In this document: positions 8,177-16,448 of the stretch, in pieces
Position numbering within the stretch: position 1 is the first letter of the stretch
How the letters are laid out: each line of letters opens with the position of its first letter
Source: Ferrovibrio sp046297895
GTDB taxonomy: Bacteria; Pseudomonadota; Alphaproteobacteria; Ferrovibrionales; Ferrovibrionaceae
Assembly (NCBI RefSeq): GCF_046297895.1
Contig: NZ_JBKBHC010000001.1
Location: forward strand, 186,001-250,000
Direction: 5' to 3'
DNA length: 64,000 nt
Position numbers and translations under genes: made by a program
Notes under the pieces: model-generated
Databases searched by the model: none
The model's input: the letters and a program-made list of their open reading frames with translations, nothing else
Told to the model about the DNA's origin: nothing

Positions 8177-9040
8177 ATGCCCCGCCTGCATCGCACATTA
8201 TTCGCCACTGCCGCTTCGCTAGCCCTGATCGGCAGCCTGGCGGCCTGCGATGGCGACAGGTCGAAATCGGCCGCTGCCGACAGCGGCGATCCACTGGCCC
8301 AGTATCGCGCCAATCCGAAATACAAGGATTTCATGGTTGGCGAGAAGATGTCGGGCTATGTCTTCGCGTCGCCGGAAACCCAGGCGATGCAGGATGACGA
8401 CTTCGAAAATCCCGGCATGCTGGCCGTGCAGGACGGCGAGACGGAATGGAGCAAGGTGGAAGGCGCCGCCGGCAAGTCCTGCGCCTCCTGCCATCAGGAT
8501 GCGGCGAAGACCATGAAGGGCGTCGCCGTCACCTATCCGAAATTCGAGCCCAAGCGCGGCAAGCTGGCCAGCCTGGAACACCGGATCAACTTGTGCCGTA
8601 CCGAAAACATGAAGGCGGCCGAACTGCGCTGGGACTCCAAACCGCTGCTGGGCTTGACCGCCTATGTTGAATACCAGTCGCGTGGACTGCCGATCAGCGT
8701 GAAGGTGGATGGACCCGCCGCGCCCTTCTTCGAGGAAGGCAAGAAATTCTACTACACGCGCCGCGGCCAGATGGATATCGCCTGTGCCCAGTGCCACGAA
8801 AACAATGCCGGCATGAATATCGGCGTGGAGAACCTGAGCCAGGGACAGTCGAACGGCTATCCGACCTATCGCCTGAAATGGCAGTCTTTCGGTTCGCTGC
8901 ATCGCCGTTTCGAAGGCTGCAACGAGGAAGTCCGCGCCCTGCCCTATCCGCGCGGCTCCGACGAATACACCAATCTTGAACTTTACGTCGCCTGGCGCGG
9001 CAACGGGCTGAAGTCCGAAGCGCCTAGCGTCCGCCGCTGA
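8177..9040 (+). CDS. soxA: Diheme cytochrome SoxA with a lipoprotein-like signal
   Basis: SoxA catalyses, with SoxX, the oxidative coupling of thiosulfate to SoxY. The 287-residue product has two heme sites, C102-A-S-C-H106 and C203-A-Q-C-H207, so it is the diheme type. The active-site cysteine, the heme ligand that carries a persulfide in characterised SoxA, is C248 in FEGCNEEVRA. The N-terminus has a lipobox, SLAAC (Cys24) followed by Asp, instead of a plain cleavage site. ATG 8177 is preceded by TGAGGTG; a GTG at 8168 is in frame but has no such site. A terminator-like hairpin follows. Confidence 0.94.
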   Translation: MPRLHRTLFATAASLALIGSLAACDGDRSKSAAADSGDPLAQYRANPKYKDFMVGEKMSGYVFASPETQAMQDDDFENPGMLAVQDGETEWSKVEGAAGKSCASCHQDAAKTMKGVAVTYPKFEPKRGKLASLEHRINLCRTENMKAAELRWDSKPLLGLTAYVEYQSRGLPISVKVDGPAAPFFEEGKKFYYTRRGQMDIACAQCHENNAGMNIGVENLSQGQSNGYPTYRLKWQSFGSLHRRFEGCNEEVRALPYPRGSDEYTNLELYVAWRGNGLKSEAPSVRR

Positions 9041-9044
9041 AGCC

Positions 9045-9084
9045 CGGCCACTCCTTTTTCGGAGTGGCCGTTTGCGTATTTTTT
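9045..9084 (+). terminator. Hairpin and T-run between soxA and soxB
   Basis: A perfect 10-bp stem, CGGCCACTCC (9045-9054) with GGAGTGGCCG (9061-9070), closes a T-rich loop. It is followed by a T-rich run ending in TTTTTT at 9079-9084. It begins four bases after the soxA stop and would end or reduce transcription of soxXYZA before soxB. Confidence 0.65.
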
Positions 9085-9136
9085 ACATAAAAATACTGCT
9101 GAAAATGCAGTTACTGAAACGACAAGCGAGTGCCCC

Positions 9137-10846
9137 ATGCTGAGCCGCCGCGACATTCTTCAGGCTTCCGCCGCAGCCGCCGTCATTCTCGGCGGGGGAT
9201 TACGCGTCGGCGCCGCAGCCGCCGCACAGAAGATCACGCAGTCCGATCTGCTGCGCTTCCAGCCGCTCGGGCAGGTTACGCTGCTGCATTTCACCGACAT
9301 CCATGCCCAGATCGTGCCGCTGCATTTCCGCGAACCCAGCGTCAATATCGGCGTCGGCGAGGCGCTTGGCCTGCCGCCGCATCTGGTGGGCCAGCATCTG
9401 CTCAAGCAATACGGCATCAAGGCCGGCACGCCGGAAGCCCATGCGCTGGCCTATCCCGATTTTGTACAGTTGGCGAAAGACTATGGAAAACTGGGCGGCT
9501 TGGCGCACATCGCCGCGCTGGTGAAGGCAATCCGCGCCGAACGCCCGAACAACACGCTGCTGCTCGATGGCGGCGACACCTGGCAGGGCAGCTACACCTC
9601 GCTGGCGACCAAGGGCGCCGACATGGTGAAGGTGATGGAAGCCCTGGGCGTTGATGCCATGACGGCACACTGGGAATTCACCTATGGCGCCGAACGCGTC
9701 AAGGAGCTGGCCGAGGGAATGAAAATCCCATTCCTGTGCGGCAACGTGAAGGACAACAGTTTCGGTGACGCCGTATTCGACGCGATCAAGATGTTCGAAC
9801 GCGGCGGCGTGAAGATCGCCGTGATCGGCCAGGCCTTCCCCTACACCCCGATCGCCAATCCCCGCTACATGATCCCGGAATGGTCGTTCGGCATCGAGGA
9901 AGAAAAGGTGCAGGAGCATGTGGAGTCCGCCCGCGCCAAGGGTGCCGACCTTGTTGTGCTGCTGAGCCACAACGGCTTCGATGTCGACCGCAAACTGGCC
10001 GGGCGCGTGAAGGGGATCGACGTGATCCTCACCGGCCATACCCATGATGCCATCCCCGCACCGGTGAAGGTGGGCAACACCCTGCTGATTGCGCCGGGCA
10101 GCCACGGCAAATTCCTGGCCCGCCTGGACCTGCAGGTGAAGGACAAGCGCGTCACGGATTACCGTTTCCGCCTGATCCCCGTTTTCTCGGACGCCATCAC
10201 GCCCGATCCGGCAATGGCGAAACTGGTGGACGAGATTCGCGCGCCGCACCGGACAGTGCTCGACAAGGTGCATGGCCGGGCCGACTCGCTGCTGTATCGC
10301 CGCGGCAACTTCAACGGCACCTTCGACGACCTGATCTGCCAGGCCATGCTGGCCGAGCGCGACGCGGAAATCGCGCTTTCGCCCGGCTTCCGCTGGGGCG
10401 CCACGCTGCTGCCCGGCCAGGACATCACCGGCGACGTCCTCTATTCGCAGACCGCGATCACCTACCCCAATGTCTACCGCAATCAGATGACCGGCGAATT
10501 CCTCAAGACCGTGCTGGAGGATGTGGCCGACAACCTGTTCAACCCAGATCCGTATTACCAGCAGGGCGGCGACATGGTGCGCGTCGGCGGCCTGGCCTAC
10601 ACCATCGACGTGGCCAAGCCGATCGGTCAGCGCATTTCGAACATGACGCTGCTGCGCACCGGCCAGCCGATCGATCCGGCAAGAAGCTACACCGTGGCCG
10701 GCTGGGCCTCGATCAACGAGGGCACCGAAGGCCCACCGATCTACGATCTGGTCGGCAAATACATCGCCACGCAAAAGACGGTGAAGATCGAAGAAAACCG
10801 CAGCGTGAAAGTCGTCGGCGCCGATCAGCGCGGCATCGCCGGCTGA
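9137..10846 (+). CDS. soxB: SoxB, sulfate thiol hydrolase
   Basis: SoxB is the periplasmic dimanganese enzyme that hydrolyses the terminal sulfonate of SoxY-bound intermediates, releasing sulfate. The 569-residue product starts with a twin-arginine-like signal (MLSRRDILQASAAAAVILGG). It has the metallophosphoesterase motifs HFTDIHAQ, LLDGGDTWQGS and ILTGHTHDA, the SoxB-specific AHWEFTYG, and a 5'-nucleotidase-type C-terminal domain (about 360-560). Length and motifs match SoxB and not a generic 5'-nucleotidase. It stands 96 bp after soxA, beyond the hairpin; GACAAGCGAG precedes the ATG. Confidence 0.96.
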   Translation: MLSRRDILQASAAAAVILGGGLRVGAAAAAQKITQSDLLRFQPLGQVTLLHFTDIHAQIVPLHFREPSVNIGVGEALGLPPHLVGQHLLKQYGIKAGTPEAHALAYPDFVQLAKDYGKLGGLAHIAALVKAIRAERPNNTLLLDGGDTWQGSYTSLATKGADMVKVMEALGVDAMTAHWEFTYGAERVKELAEGMKIPFLCGNVKDNSFGDAVFDAIKMFERGGVKIAVIGQAFPYTPIANPRYMIPEWSFGIEEEKVQEHVESARAKGADLVVLLSHNGFDVDRKLAGRVKGIDVILTGHTHDAIPAPVKVGNTLLIAPGSHGKFLARLDLQVKDKRVTDYRFRLIPVFSDAITPDPAMAKLVDEIRAPHRTVLDKVHGRADSLLYRRGNFNGTFDDLICQAMLAERDAEIALSPGFRWGATLLPGQDITGDVLYSQTAITYPNVYRNQMTGEFLKTVLEDVADNLFNPDPYYQQGGDMVRVGGLAYTIDVAKPIGQRISNMTLLRTGQPIDPARSYTVAGWASINEGTEGPPIYDLVGKYIATQKTVKIEENRSVKVVGADQRGIAG

Positions 10847-10871
10847 CCGGACCCCGGAGGAGGAAACGATC

Positions 10872-12149
10872 ATGACCGAGACGAAAGACAAACCTTCACG
10901 ACGCAACTTCCTGAAAAAATCGGCGGCCGCCAGCGGTTTCACCCTGCTGGCCGGGGCCGGCGTGGGCGAGGCGATGGCAGCCGGCGACGATAACCTGCCG
11001 CCTAACGTGCCGGAATGGATGAAATCGCTTGGCCCGGGCGTCACCGCCAATCCCTACGGCAAACCCTCCCCGTTCGAAAAGAACGTGATCCGCCGCAACG
11101 TGCCCTGGCTGACGGCGACCGAAGAATCCTCGATCAATTTCACCCCGATCCATGAACTGGACGGCATCATCACCCCGAACGGCCTGTGCTTTGAACGCCA
11201 CCATGGCGGCGTGCCCGAGATTGATCCCGAACAGCATCGCCTGATGATCCATGGCCTGGTGGACCGGCCGCTGATCTTCACCATGGACGAGTTGATGCGC
11301 TTTCCCTCCGTCAGCCGCATCCACTTCCTGGAATGCCCGGCCAATGGCGGCATGGAGTGGAAAGGTGCACAGATGGCCGGCGTGCAGTTCAGCCACGGCA
11401 TGGTCCATTGCTGCGAGTGGACCGGCGTGAAGCTGTCCACCCTGCTGGCCGAAGTGGGCGTTCAGAAGGCGGCGAAATGGCTGCTGGCCGAAGGCGCCGA
11501 CGCCGCCGCCATGACCCGCAGCATCCCGCTGGACAAGGCGATGGATGACATCATCGTGGCCTATTCGCAGAACGGTGAGCGCATCCGGCCGGAAAACGGC
11601 TATCCGCTGCGCCTGCTGGTGCCGGGCTGGGAAGGCAACGTCAATGTCAAATGGCTGCGGCGCATCAAGGTGGGCGACCAGCCCTGGCATCACCGGGAAG
11701 AAACCTCGAAATACACCGACCTGATGCCCGATGGAAAAGCCCGGCAATTCACCTTCGTGCAGGAAGCCAATTCGGTGATCACCTCGCCCTGCCCGGAAAA
11801 GCCGATGAAATTCGGCAAGGGCTTCTACGAGATCCGCGGCATCGCCTGGTCGGGCTATGGCAAGATCAAGAAGGTGGACATCAGCATCGATGGCGGCATG
11901 AACTGGAAAACCGCCGAGTTGCAATCCCCGGTCTTGTCAAAGAGCCTGACGCGCTTTCGCCTGCCCCTGCAATGGGATGGCCGCCCGATGCTGCTGCAGA
12001 GCCGCGCCGCTGACGACAGCGGCTATGTGCAGCCGACCATCGAGGCCCTGCGCAAGGTGCGCGGCCTGAACTCGATCTACCACAAGAATTCGATCCATAC
12101 CTGGCGCGTGCTGCCCAATGGCGAGGTGCAGAATGTCCAAATCGCTTAA
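10872..12149 (+). CDS. soxC: SoxC, molybdenum subunit of sulfane dehydrogenase
   Basis: SoxC is the molybdopterin subunit of SoxCD, which oxidises the sulfane sulfur on SoxY in the periplasm. The 425-residue product has a twin-arginine signal (SRRNFLKKSAAASGF), the sulfite-oxidase-type Mo domain with the molybdenum-ligating cysteine C155 in HFLECPANGG, and a C-terminal Mo-co dimerisation domain (about 300-425). GGAGGAGGAAACG precedes the ATG. It overlaps soxD by 17 bp. moaD and moaE at 32390-33100 would help supply its cofactor. Confidence 0.95.
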   Translation: MTETKDKPSRRNFLKKSAAASGFTLLAGAGVGEAMAAGDDNLPPNVPEWMKSLGPGVTANPYGKPSPFEKNVIRRNVPWLTATEESSINFTPIHELDGIITPNGLCFERHHGGVPEIDPEQHRLMIHGLVDRPLIFTMDELMRFPSVSRIHFLECPANGGMEWKGAQMAGVQFSHGMVHCCEWTGVKLSTLLAEVGVQKAAKWLLAEGADAAAMTRSIPLDKAMDDIIVAYSQNGERIRPENGYPLRLLVPGWEGNVNVKWLRRIKVGDQPWHHREETSKYTDLMPDGKARQFTFVQEANSVITSPCPEKPMKFGKGFYEIRGIAWSGYGKIKKVDISIDGGMNWKTAELQSPVLSKSLTRFRLPLQWDGRPMLLQSRAADDSGYVQPTIEALRKVRGLNSIYHKNSIHTWRVLPNGEVQNVQIA

Positions 12150-12792
12150 ACTGCTCGCCCTGGCCCTTGCCTGCGGTCTCGCCCTGCCCGCGCTCGCCCA
12201 GGACAAAGCCCCGACCAAACGCTATGGCTTTGGCCAACCGGTCAGCAAGGAACAGATTGCCGGCTGGGACATCGACGTGCGCGGCCCCGACGGCGCCAAT
12301 CTGCCGCCCGGCAAGGGCACGGTGGCGGCCGGCGAGGAACTGTACATGGCGCAATGCGCCGCCTGCCACGGCGAATTCGGCGAGGGCGCCGGGCGTTATC
12401 CGGAACTGATCGGCGGCAAGGGCACGCTGAAATCGGAAGATCCGCGCAAGACCATCGACAGCTACTGGCCGCATGGCCCGGGCCTGTTCGACTATATCCG
12501 CCGCGCCATGCCATTCGGCGCTCCGCAAAGCCTGTCGCCGGATGAGGTCTATTCCATCGTGGCCTGGCTGCTGAACCAGGCCGACCTGTGGCCGGCCGAC
12601 AAGGATATGGACGCGACCGCCCTGCGCCAGGTAAAGCTGCCGAACCGCGACGGCTTCATCGCCAGCGGCGACCCGCGGCCGGATGTGAAACCCGACACAT
12701 GCATGACCAACTGCCGTACCGAGCCGCCCAAGATCACCAGCGATCTGGCCGCGCGGCTGGGCGTGACGCCGACACAGAAAACCGGCGACTGA
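12133..12792 (+). CDS. soxD: SoxD, c-type cytochrome subunit (short, one heme)
   Basis: SoxD accepts electrons from SoxC. The 219-residue product has a signal peptide (MSKSLKLLALALACGLALPA, cleavage near LAQD) and a single heme site C75-A-A-C-H79. The axial Met is probably in RAMPFGAP. A second Cys pair, TCMTNC near residue 193, is not a heme site. The Paracoccus SoxD is longer and binds two hemes, so this is the reduced form. The start inside soxC was chosen because the signal peptide begins there; translation is probably coupled. Confidence 0.9.
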   Translation: MSKSLKLLALALACGLALPALAQDKAPTKRYGFGQPVSKEQIAGWDIDVRGPDGANLPPGKGTVAAGEELYMAQCAACHGEFGEGAGRYPELIGGKGTLKSEDPRKTIDSYWPHGPGLFDYIRRAMPFGAPQSLSPDEVYSIVAWLLNQADLWPADKDMDATALRQVKLPNRDGFIASGDPRPDVKPDTCMTNCRTEPPKITSDLAARLGVTPTQKTGD

Positions 12793-12794
12793 GC

Positions 12795-13253
12795 ATGCCG
12801 CTTCCCGTGTCCAGACGTGGGGTCCTGCTGGCAGGCCTGGCCCTACTGCCCGGCATCGCCCTGGCGCAGGCGCAGAAATTCGCCGATCCGGCGCCCAGCA
12901 TCGACAATCCACGCAAGATCGTGCTCAGCCTGGCGGAGGACGATCCCAAGCGGATCAACGCGGTGATCAGCAACATCGTCAACATCCAGAAGTATTATGA
13001 TGCCAGCCAGGTGAAGCTGGCGGTCGTGGCCTACGGGCCGGGGATCGTCGCCGTGCTGAAAGACCAGAGCCCGGCCGCGCCGCGCATCGCCGCCCTGCAG
13101 GATTTGGAGGTCGAATTCCTCGCTTGCGGCGCTACATTGGATACATTGAAGAAGTCCGACGCCGACCTCCTGCCCGACGTAGCGGTCGTCCCCAACGGCC
13201 TGCCCGAGATCGTCGAGCGCAGCCTGCGCGGCTGGATCCACCTGCGCCCGTGA
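12795..13253 (+). CDS. Periplasmic DsrE-like sulfur-transfer protein
   Basis: This 152-residue protein has an N-terminal export signal containing two arginines (VSRRGVLLAGLALLPG, cleavage near ALAQAQ). A DsrE/DsrF-like alpha/beta domain follows, with KIVLSLAEDDPKRINAVISN, VKLAVVAYGPG and a single conserved-type cysteine C111 in FLACGATLDTL. DsrE proteins bind persulfide sulfur on that residue, so a role in handling Sox-derived sulfane sulfur is reasonable but inferred. It starts three bases after the soxD stop and is 16 bp before soxW, within the same operon. Confidence 0.8.
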   Translation: MPLPVSRRGVLLAGLALLPGIALAQAQKFADPAPSIDNPRKIVLSLAEDDPKRINAVISNIVNIQKYYDASQVKLAVVAYGPGIVAVLKDQSPAAPRIAALQDLEVEFLACGATLDTLKKSDADLLPDVAVVPNGLPEIVERSLRGWIHLRP

Positions 13254-13269
13254 CCCGGAGGCCGCCATC

Positions 13270-13866
13270 ATGCTGTCGCGCCGCACCCTGCTCCGTTCCG
13301 CCCTCGCTGCCGGCCTCTTGCTGCCCGGCCCGGCGCGTGCGGCCAGGCTGAACGACGACGGCCTGCATGTGCAGGACTGGTGGCTGGAAAGCTTCCTCGA
13401 CCTCAAGCAGGATATCGAGGATGCCGCCGCCAAGGGCAAACGCGTGGTGCTGAGCTTTGAGCAGCGCGGCTGCATCTATTGCGCCGAGATGCATGAAAAG
13501 CACCTGGCCAGCCCGGTGATCAGCGGCTATATCCGCAAGCATTTCGAGGTGATCCAGCTCAACCTGTTCGGCGCCCGCGAGGTCACCGATCTGGACGGCA
13601 AGACCCTGCCCGAGAAGGACATGGCCCGCAAATGGGGCGTGACCACCACGCCGACGCTGTTCTTCCTGCCGCCGGTAGCGGGGAATGCCTCGGTGAGGGA
13701 TGCCGCCTCGGCCCGCATGCGCGGCCTGCTGCCGCCGCCGACCTTCCTGGCAATGTTCCGCTATGTCGCCGAGAAGGCCTACGAGAGGGGCGAATTCCCG
13801 GCTTATGCGCGCCAGCACGAGGCCGATCTGGCCAAGGCCATCGCCGCGGGCATGCCGATCAACTAG
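13270..13866 (+). CDS. soxW: Periplasmic thioredoxin SoxW
   Basis: SoxW is a periplasmic thioredoxin of sox clusters. The 198-residue product starts with a twin-arginine-like signal (MLSRRTLLRSALAAGLLLPG) and has a thioredoxin-fold domain with C68-I-Y-C71 in FEQRGCIYCAEMHEKHL and the cis-Pro segment VTTTPTLFFL. It is longer than SoxS and has a different CxxC dipeptide, so the two likely have distinct partners. It closes the visible sox operon; ACCCGGAGGCCGCC precedes the ATG. Confidence 0.85.
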   Translation: MLSRRTLLRSALAAGLLLPGPARAARLNDDGLHVQDWWLESFLDLKQDIEDAAAKGKRVVLSFEQRGCIYCAEMHEKHLASPVISGYIRKHFEVIQLNLFGAREVTDLDGKTLPEKDMARKWGVTTTPTLFFLPPVAGNASVRDAASARMRGLLPPPTFLAMFRYVAEKAYERGEFPAYARQHEADLAKAIAAGMPIN

Positions 13867-13875
13867 ACTGGCGGC

Positions 13876-15414
13876 GTGACCCCGACACGACAGGCCGCCT
13901 ATGGCCTTACCCTTTTCCTGACTTCCGCAGCCGCGCTGGTCGTCGAGATCGTCGCCGGGCGCATGCTGGCGCCCTATGTCGGCATGTCGCTCTATACCTG
14001 GACGGCTGTGATCGCCGTGGTGCTGGCCGGCCTGTCGGTGGGCCACTGGATCGGCGGCCGGCTGGCAGCTCCGCAGGTGGCCCACGCGACCGCCCTGCGC
14101 AGCATCGCGCTGGCCCTGCTGCTGTCGGGCCTGACTGCCGGCGGCGCTGCGCCGCTGCTGAAAGGGCTGGCCGCGTTGCTCGGCGGCGACACCCCGCCAT
14201 TGCTGCTCATCACGCTTCTGGCGGCCGGTGTTTTCCTGCTGCCCAGCCTGTTCGTCGGCATCGTGTCGCCGGTATTGACCAAACTGGCCATCGACGATGC
14301 TCCCCAGCAGCAGGGACCGATCATCGGCCGTATGTTCGCGCTGGGCGCGGCCGGCAGCATCCTGGGCACACTCAGCGCCGGGTATATATTCATTTCATGG
14401 ATCGGCTCGACCGGCACATTGCTGGCCGTCGCCGTGCTGTATCTGGTTTTCGCCATCCTGTTCTGGGCCGGCACCAAGGCGAAGCTGGCCCTGCCCCTGA
14501 TCGCGCTGGCGACGGCGGGCGGCTTTGGCCTAGCGCAGATACCCGGGTTCGCTGCGCCGTGCGAGCAGGAAAGCGATTACTACTGCATCCGCATCGTCGA
14601 TTTCGCGCCGCAGAGCGGCCGCGCTTCAGCGGCGATGGTGCTCGACCACCTGGCGCACAGCATCAACGACCGCGACGATCCCGGCCTGCTGTACAGCCCC
14701 TACCTGCATTTCGTCGCCCTGCGCACCGAACGCCTGTTACAGGGCCGGCCGCCGCAAGCCTATTTCATCGGCGGCGGCGCCTTCACCCTGCCGCGCGCCT
14801 GGGCAGCGCGCTTCCCCGAGGCGACGCTGACCGTGGCGGAGATCGACCCGGCCGTCACCGCCATGGCGGCCAAGGCCATGTGGCTCGATCCCGCCGCGCC
14901 GGCCCTGGACATCCGGCATGCCGATGCCCGCCGCACACTGGATATCCTGCCCGCCGCGCAGCGATTCGACCTGATCCTGGGTGACGCCTTTCACGACTAT
15001 GCGATTCCACCGCATCTGGTGACGCGCGAATTCCATCAGTTGGTGTTGCGCCGGCTGGCAGCGGCCGGGGCTTATGCGATCAACGTGATCGACCAGAGCG
15101 AGAACCCACGCTTCACCTTTGCGCTGGTAAAGACCATGCAGCGCGATTTTCCCGCCGTGGAAGTCTGGCTGGATGATGAAAGCCGCCGGCGCGGCGGCCG
15201 TGTCACTTTCGTCGTGCTGGGCCTGCGCGAGGCGAGCGAAAGCATGGTGCTGCGCGCCACCGAGCCTTTCCGCCGCACCTGGCTGCGCTGGCCCGCCGAA
15301 GATCTCGATGCGCGTATCGCCGCCGCCGGGGTGCCGGTGCTTACCGACGATTTCGCGCCGGTCGACAGGTTGATGGCGGGGTTCGTGCTGCGGCCGGACG
15401 AAATGCTTCGCTGA
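13876..15414 (+). CDS. Membrane-fused spermidine-synthase-like protein
   Basis: The 512-residue product has a multi-helix membrane domain (about residues 8-215, starting AAYGLTLFLTSAAALVVEIV) fused to a soluble Rossmann-type domain resembling spermidine synthase and SAM methyltransferases (about 285-460: AYFIGGGAFTLPRAWAARFP, TVAEIDPAVTAMA, LILGDAFHDYAIPPHL). Such fused proteins are common, but their reaction is not established, and polyamine synthesis should not be assumed. It begins with GTG nine bases after the soxW stop, so it may be co-transcribed with the sox genes. Function unknown. Confidence 0.75.
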   Translation: MTPTRQAAYGLTLFLTSAAALVVEIVAGRMLAPYVGMSLYTWTAVIAVVLAGLSVGHWIGGRLAAPQVAHATALRSIALALLLSGLTAGGAAPLLKGLAALLGGDTPPLLLITLLAAGVFLLPSLFVGIVSPVLTKLAIDDAPQQQGPIIGRMFALGAAGSILGTLSAGYIFISWIGSTGTLLAVAVLYLVFAILFWAGTKAKLALPLIALATAGGFGLAQIPGFAAPCEQESDYYCIRIVDFAPQSGRASAAMVLDHLAHSINDRDDPGLLYSPYLHFVALRTERLLQGRPPQAYFIGGGAFTLPRAWAARFPEATLTVAEIDPAVTAMAAKAMWLDPAAPALDIRHADARRTLDILPAAQRFDLILGDAFHDYAIPPHLVTREFHQLVLRRLAAAGAYAINVIDQSENPRFTFALVKTMQRDFPAVEVWLDDESRRRGGRVTFVVLGLREASESMVLRATEPFRRTWLRWPAEDLDARIAAAGVPVLTDDFAPVDRLMAGFVLRPDEMLR

Positions 15415-15415
15415 C

Positions 15416-16405
15416 CTAGGCCGGCAACTGGCCCGCCTGCTGCGCGGCCTTGCGGGCACGGTACCGGTCGATCGCATCGGCCACCTCGCCAGCCAGGGCT
15501 GCCGCATCGCGATCGGGATTGAAAAAGGCGAGTACGGCCTCGCCAAGGGTCTTGAGCAGATCGAGCGGCTTCTGCCAATCCGCCGTATAGACGAAGCTGG
15601 CACCCGGTTCGGCGATCTGGCGTGCCGCCTGCAGGAGCCGGTCGCAGATCTGGCCGACATGGCCCAGTTCGGTATTCGCCACGCGGCGCTGAATATCCTC
15701 GGTTGAGGTGATCAGGTCGTTCAGCATGGCCAGCGTACCGTCATCCGGCGTGAGCCCGGATTTATAGACCGGCACGATCTGTTCGGCGACGAAGGCTATG
15801 CGGAAGGCCGAGGCCCGCAGGCGCTGGCGGTTGATTTCCTCGTTCGCCACCATGATCTCGTGCTGCAGTCCATGCGGGTCGAGCGGATTGCCGGTTAATT
15901 TGTACCGCATCGGATTGGGCACATGGATAAGCTGGATCGCGCTGCCTCCGCGCGCATCGCTGCGCCGGCGATCCGGACCGATATAGTCGGAGGTCACGAC
16001 AAAAGGCTTGCGATTCAGGCCGACGGCTTCCACCCGGTCGAGCAATGCCCGGGTCGACAACGGCTTGACCAACAGGTCGTCGGCGCCGGAATCGATGATG
16101 CGCCGAACCAGCGATTGCTGCGGCTCCCAGGTCGTCATGATGATCGGAAGATAGGGATTCACGCCCAATCGGCCGTGCCGCAGGTTGCTGGTCAGCGCGA
16201 TGGCATCGCCGCCCGGCATTTCCACGTCCATGAAAACCAGGTCGGGCTGGGCCACGTGCAGCAGGTCGGCGAATCCCTCCAGGCTCTCGAATTCGCGCAG
16301 ATGCGTATAACCGGCGCTGACCAGGGCCTGACGGTACAGCCGTCGGGTGCCCAGTGCGGGATCGCCATACAGTATCCGCACATCTGCGCGCCGCTCAGGA
16401 GTCAT
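15416..16405 (-). CDS. Response regulator with CheY-like receiver domain
   Basis: This 329-residue protein has an N-terminal receiver domain (about 8-130) with the phosphoacceptor Asp in PDLVFMDVEMPGGD and the conserved Lys in DDLLVKPLS. The short motif YIGPDRRRSD follows, which is common in alphaproteobacterial receiver proteins. The C-terminal part (about 180-329) is helical with no DNA-binding or output domain that I recognise. No histidine kinase is adjacent. Its partner and output are unknown; it runs tail to tail with the gene ending at 15414. Confidence 0.75.
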   Translation of the reverse strand: MTPERRADVRILYGDPALGTRRLYRQALVSAGYTHLREFESLEGFADLLHVAQPDLVFMDVEMPGGDAIALTSNLRHGRLGVNPYLPIIMTTWEPQQSLVRRIIDSGADDLLVKPLSTRALLDRVEAVGLNRKPFVVTSDYIGPDRRRSDARGGSAIQLIHVPNPMRYKLTGNPLDPHGLQHEIMVANEEINRQRLRASAFRIAFVAEQIVPVYKSGLTPDDGTLAMLNDLITSTEDIQRRVANTELGHVGQICDRLLQAARQIAEPGASFVYTADWQKPLDLLKTLGEAVLAFFNPDRDAAALAGEVADAIDRYRARKAAQQAGQLPA

Positions 16406-16448
16406 GCCGCGATCCTACGTAGCCTTCGCGGATGCAACAAGAGACGCG

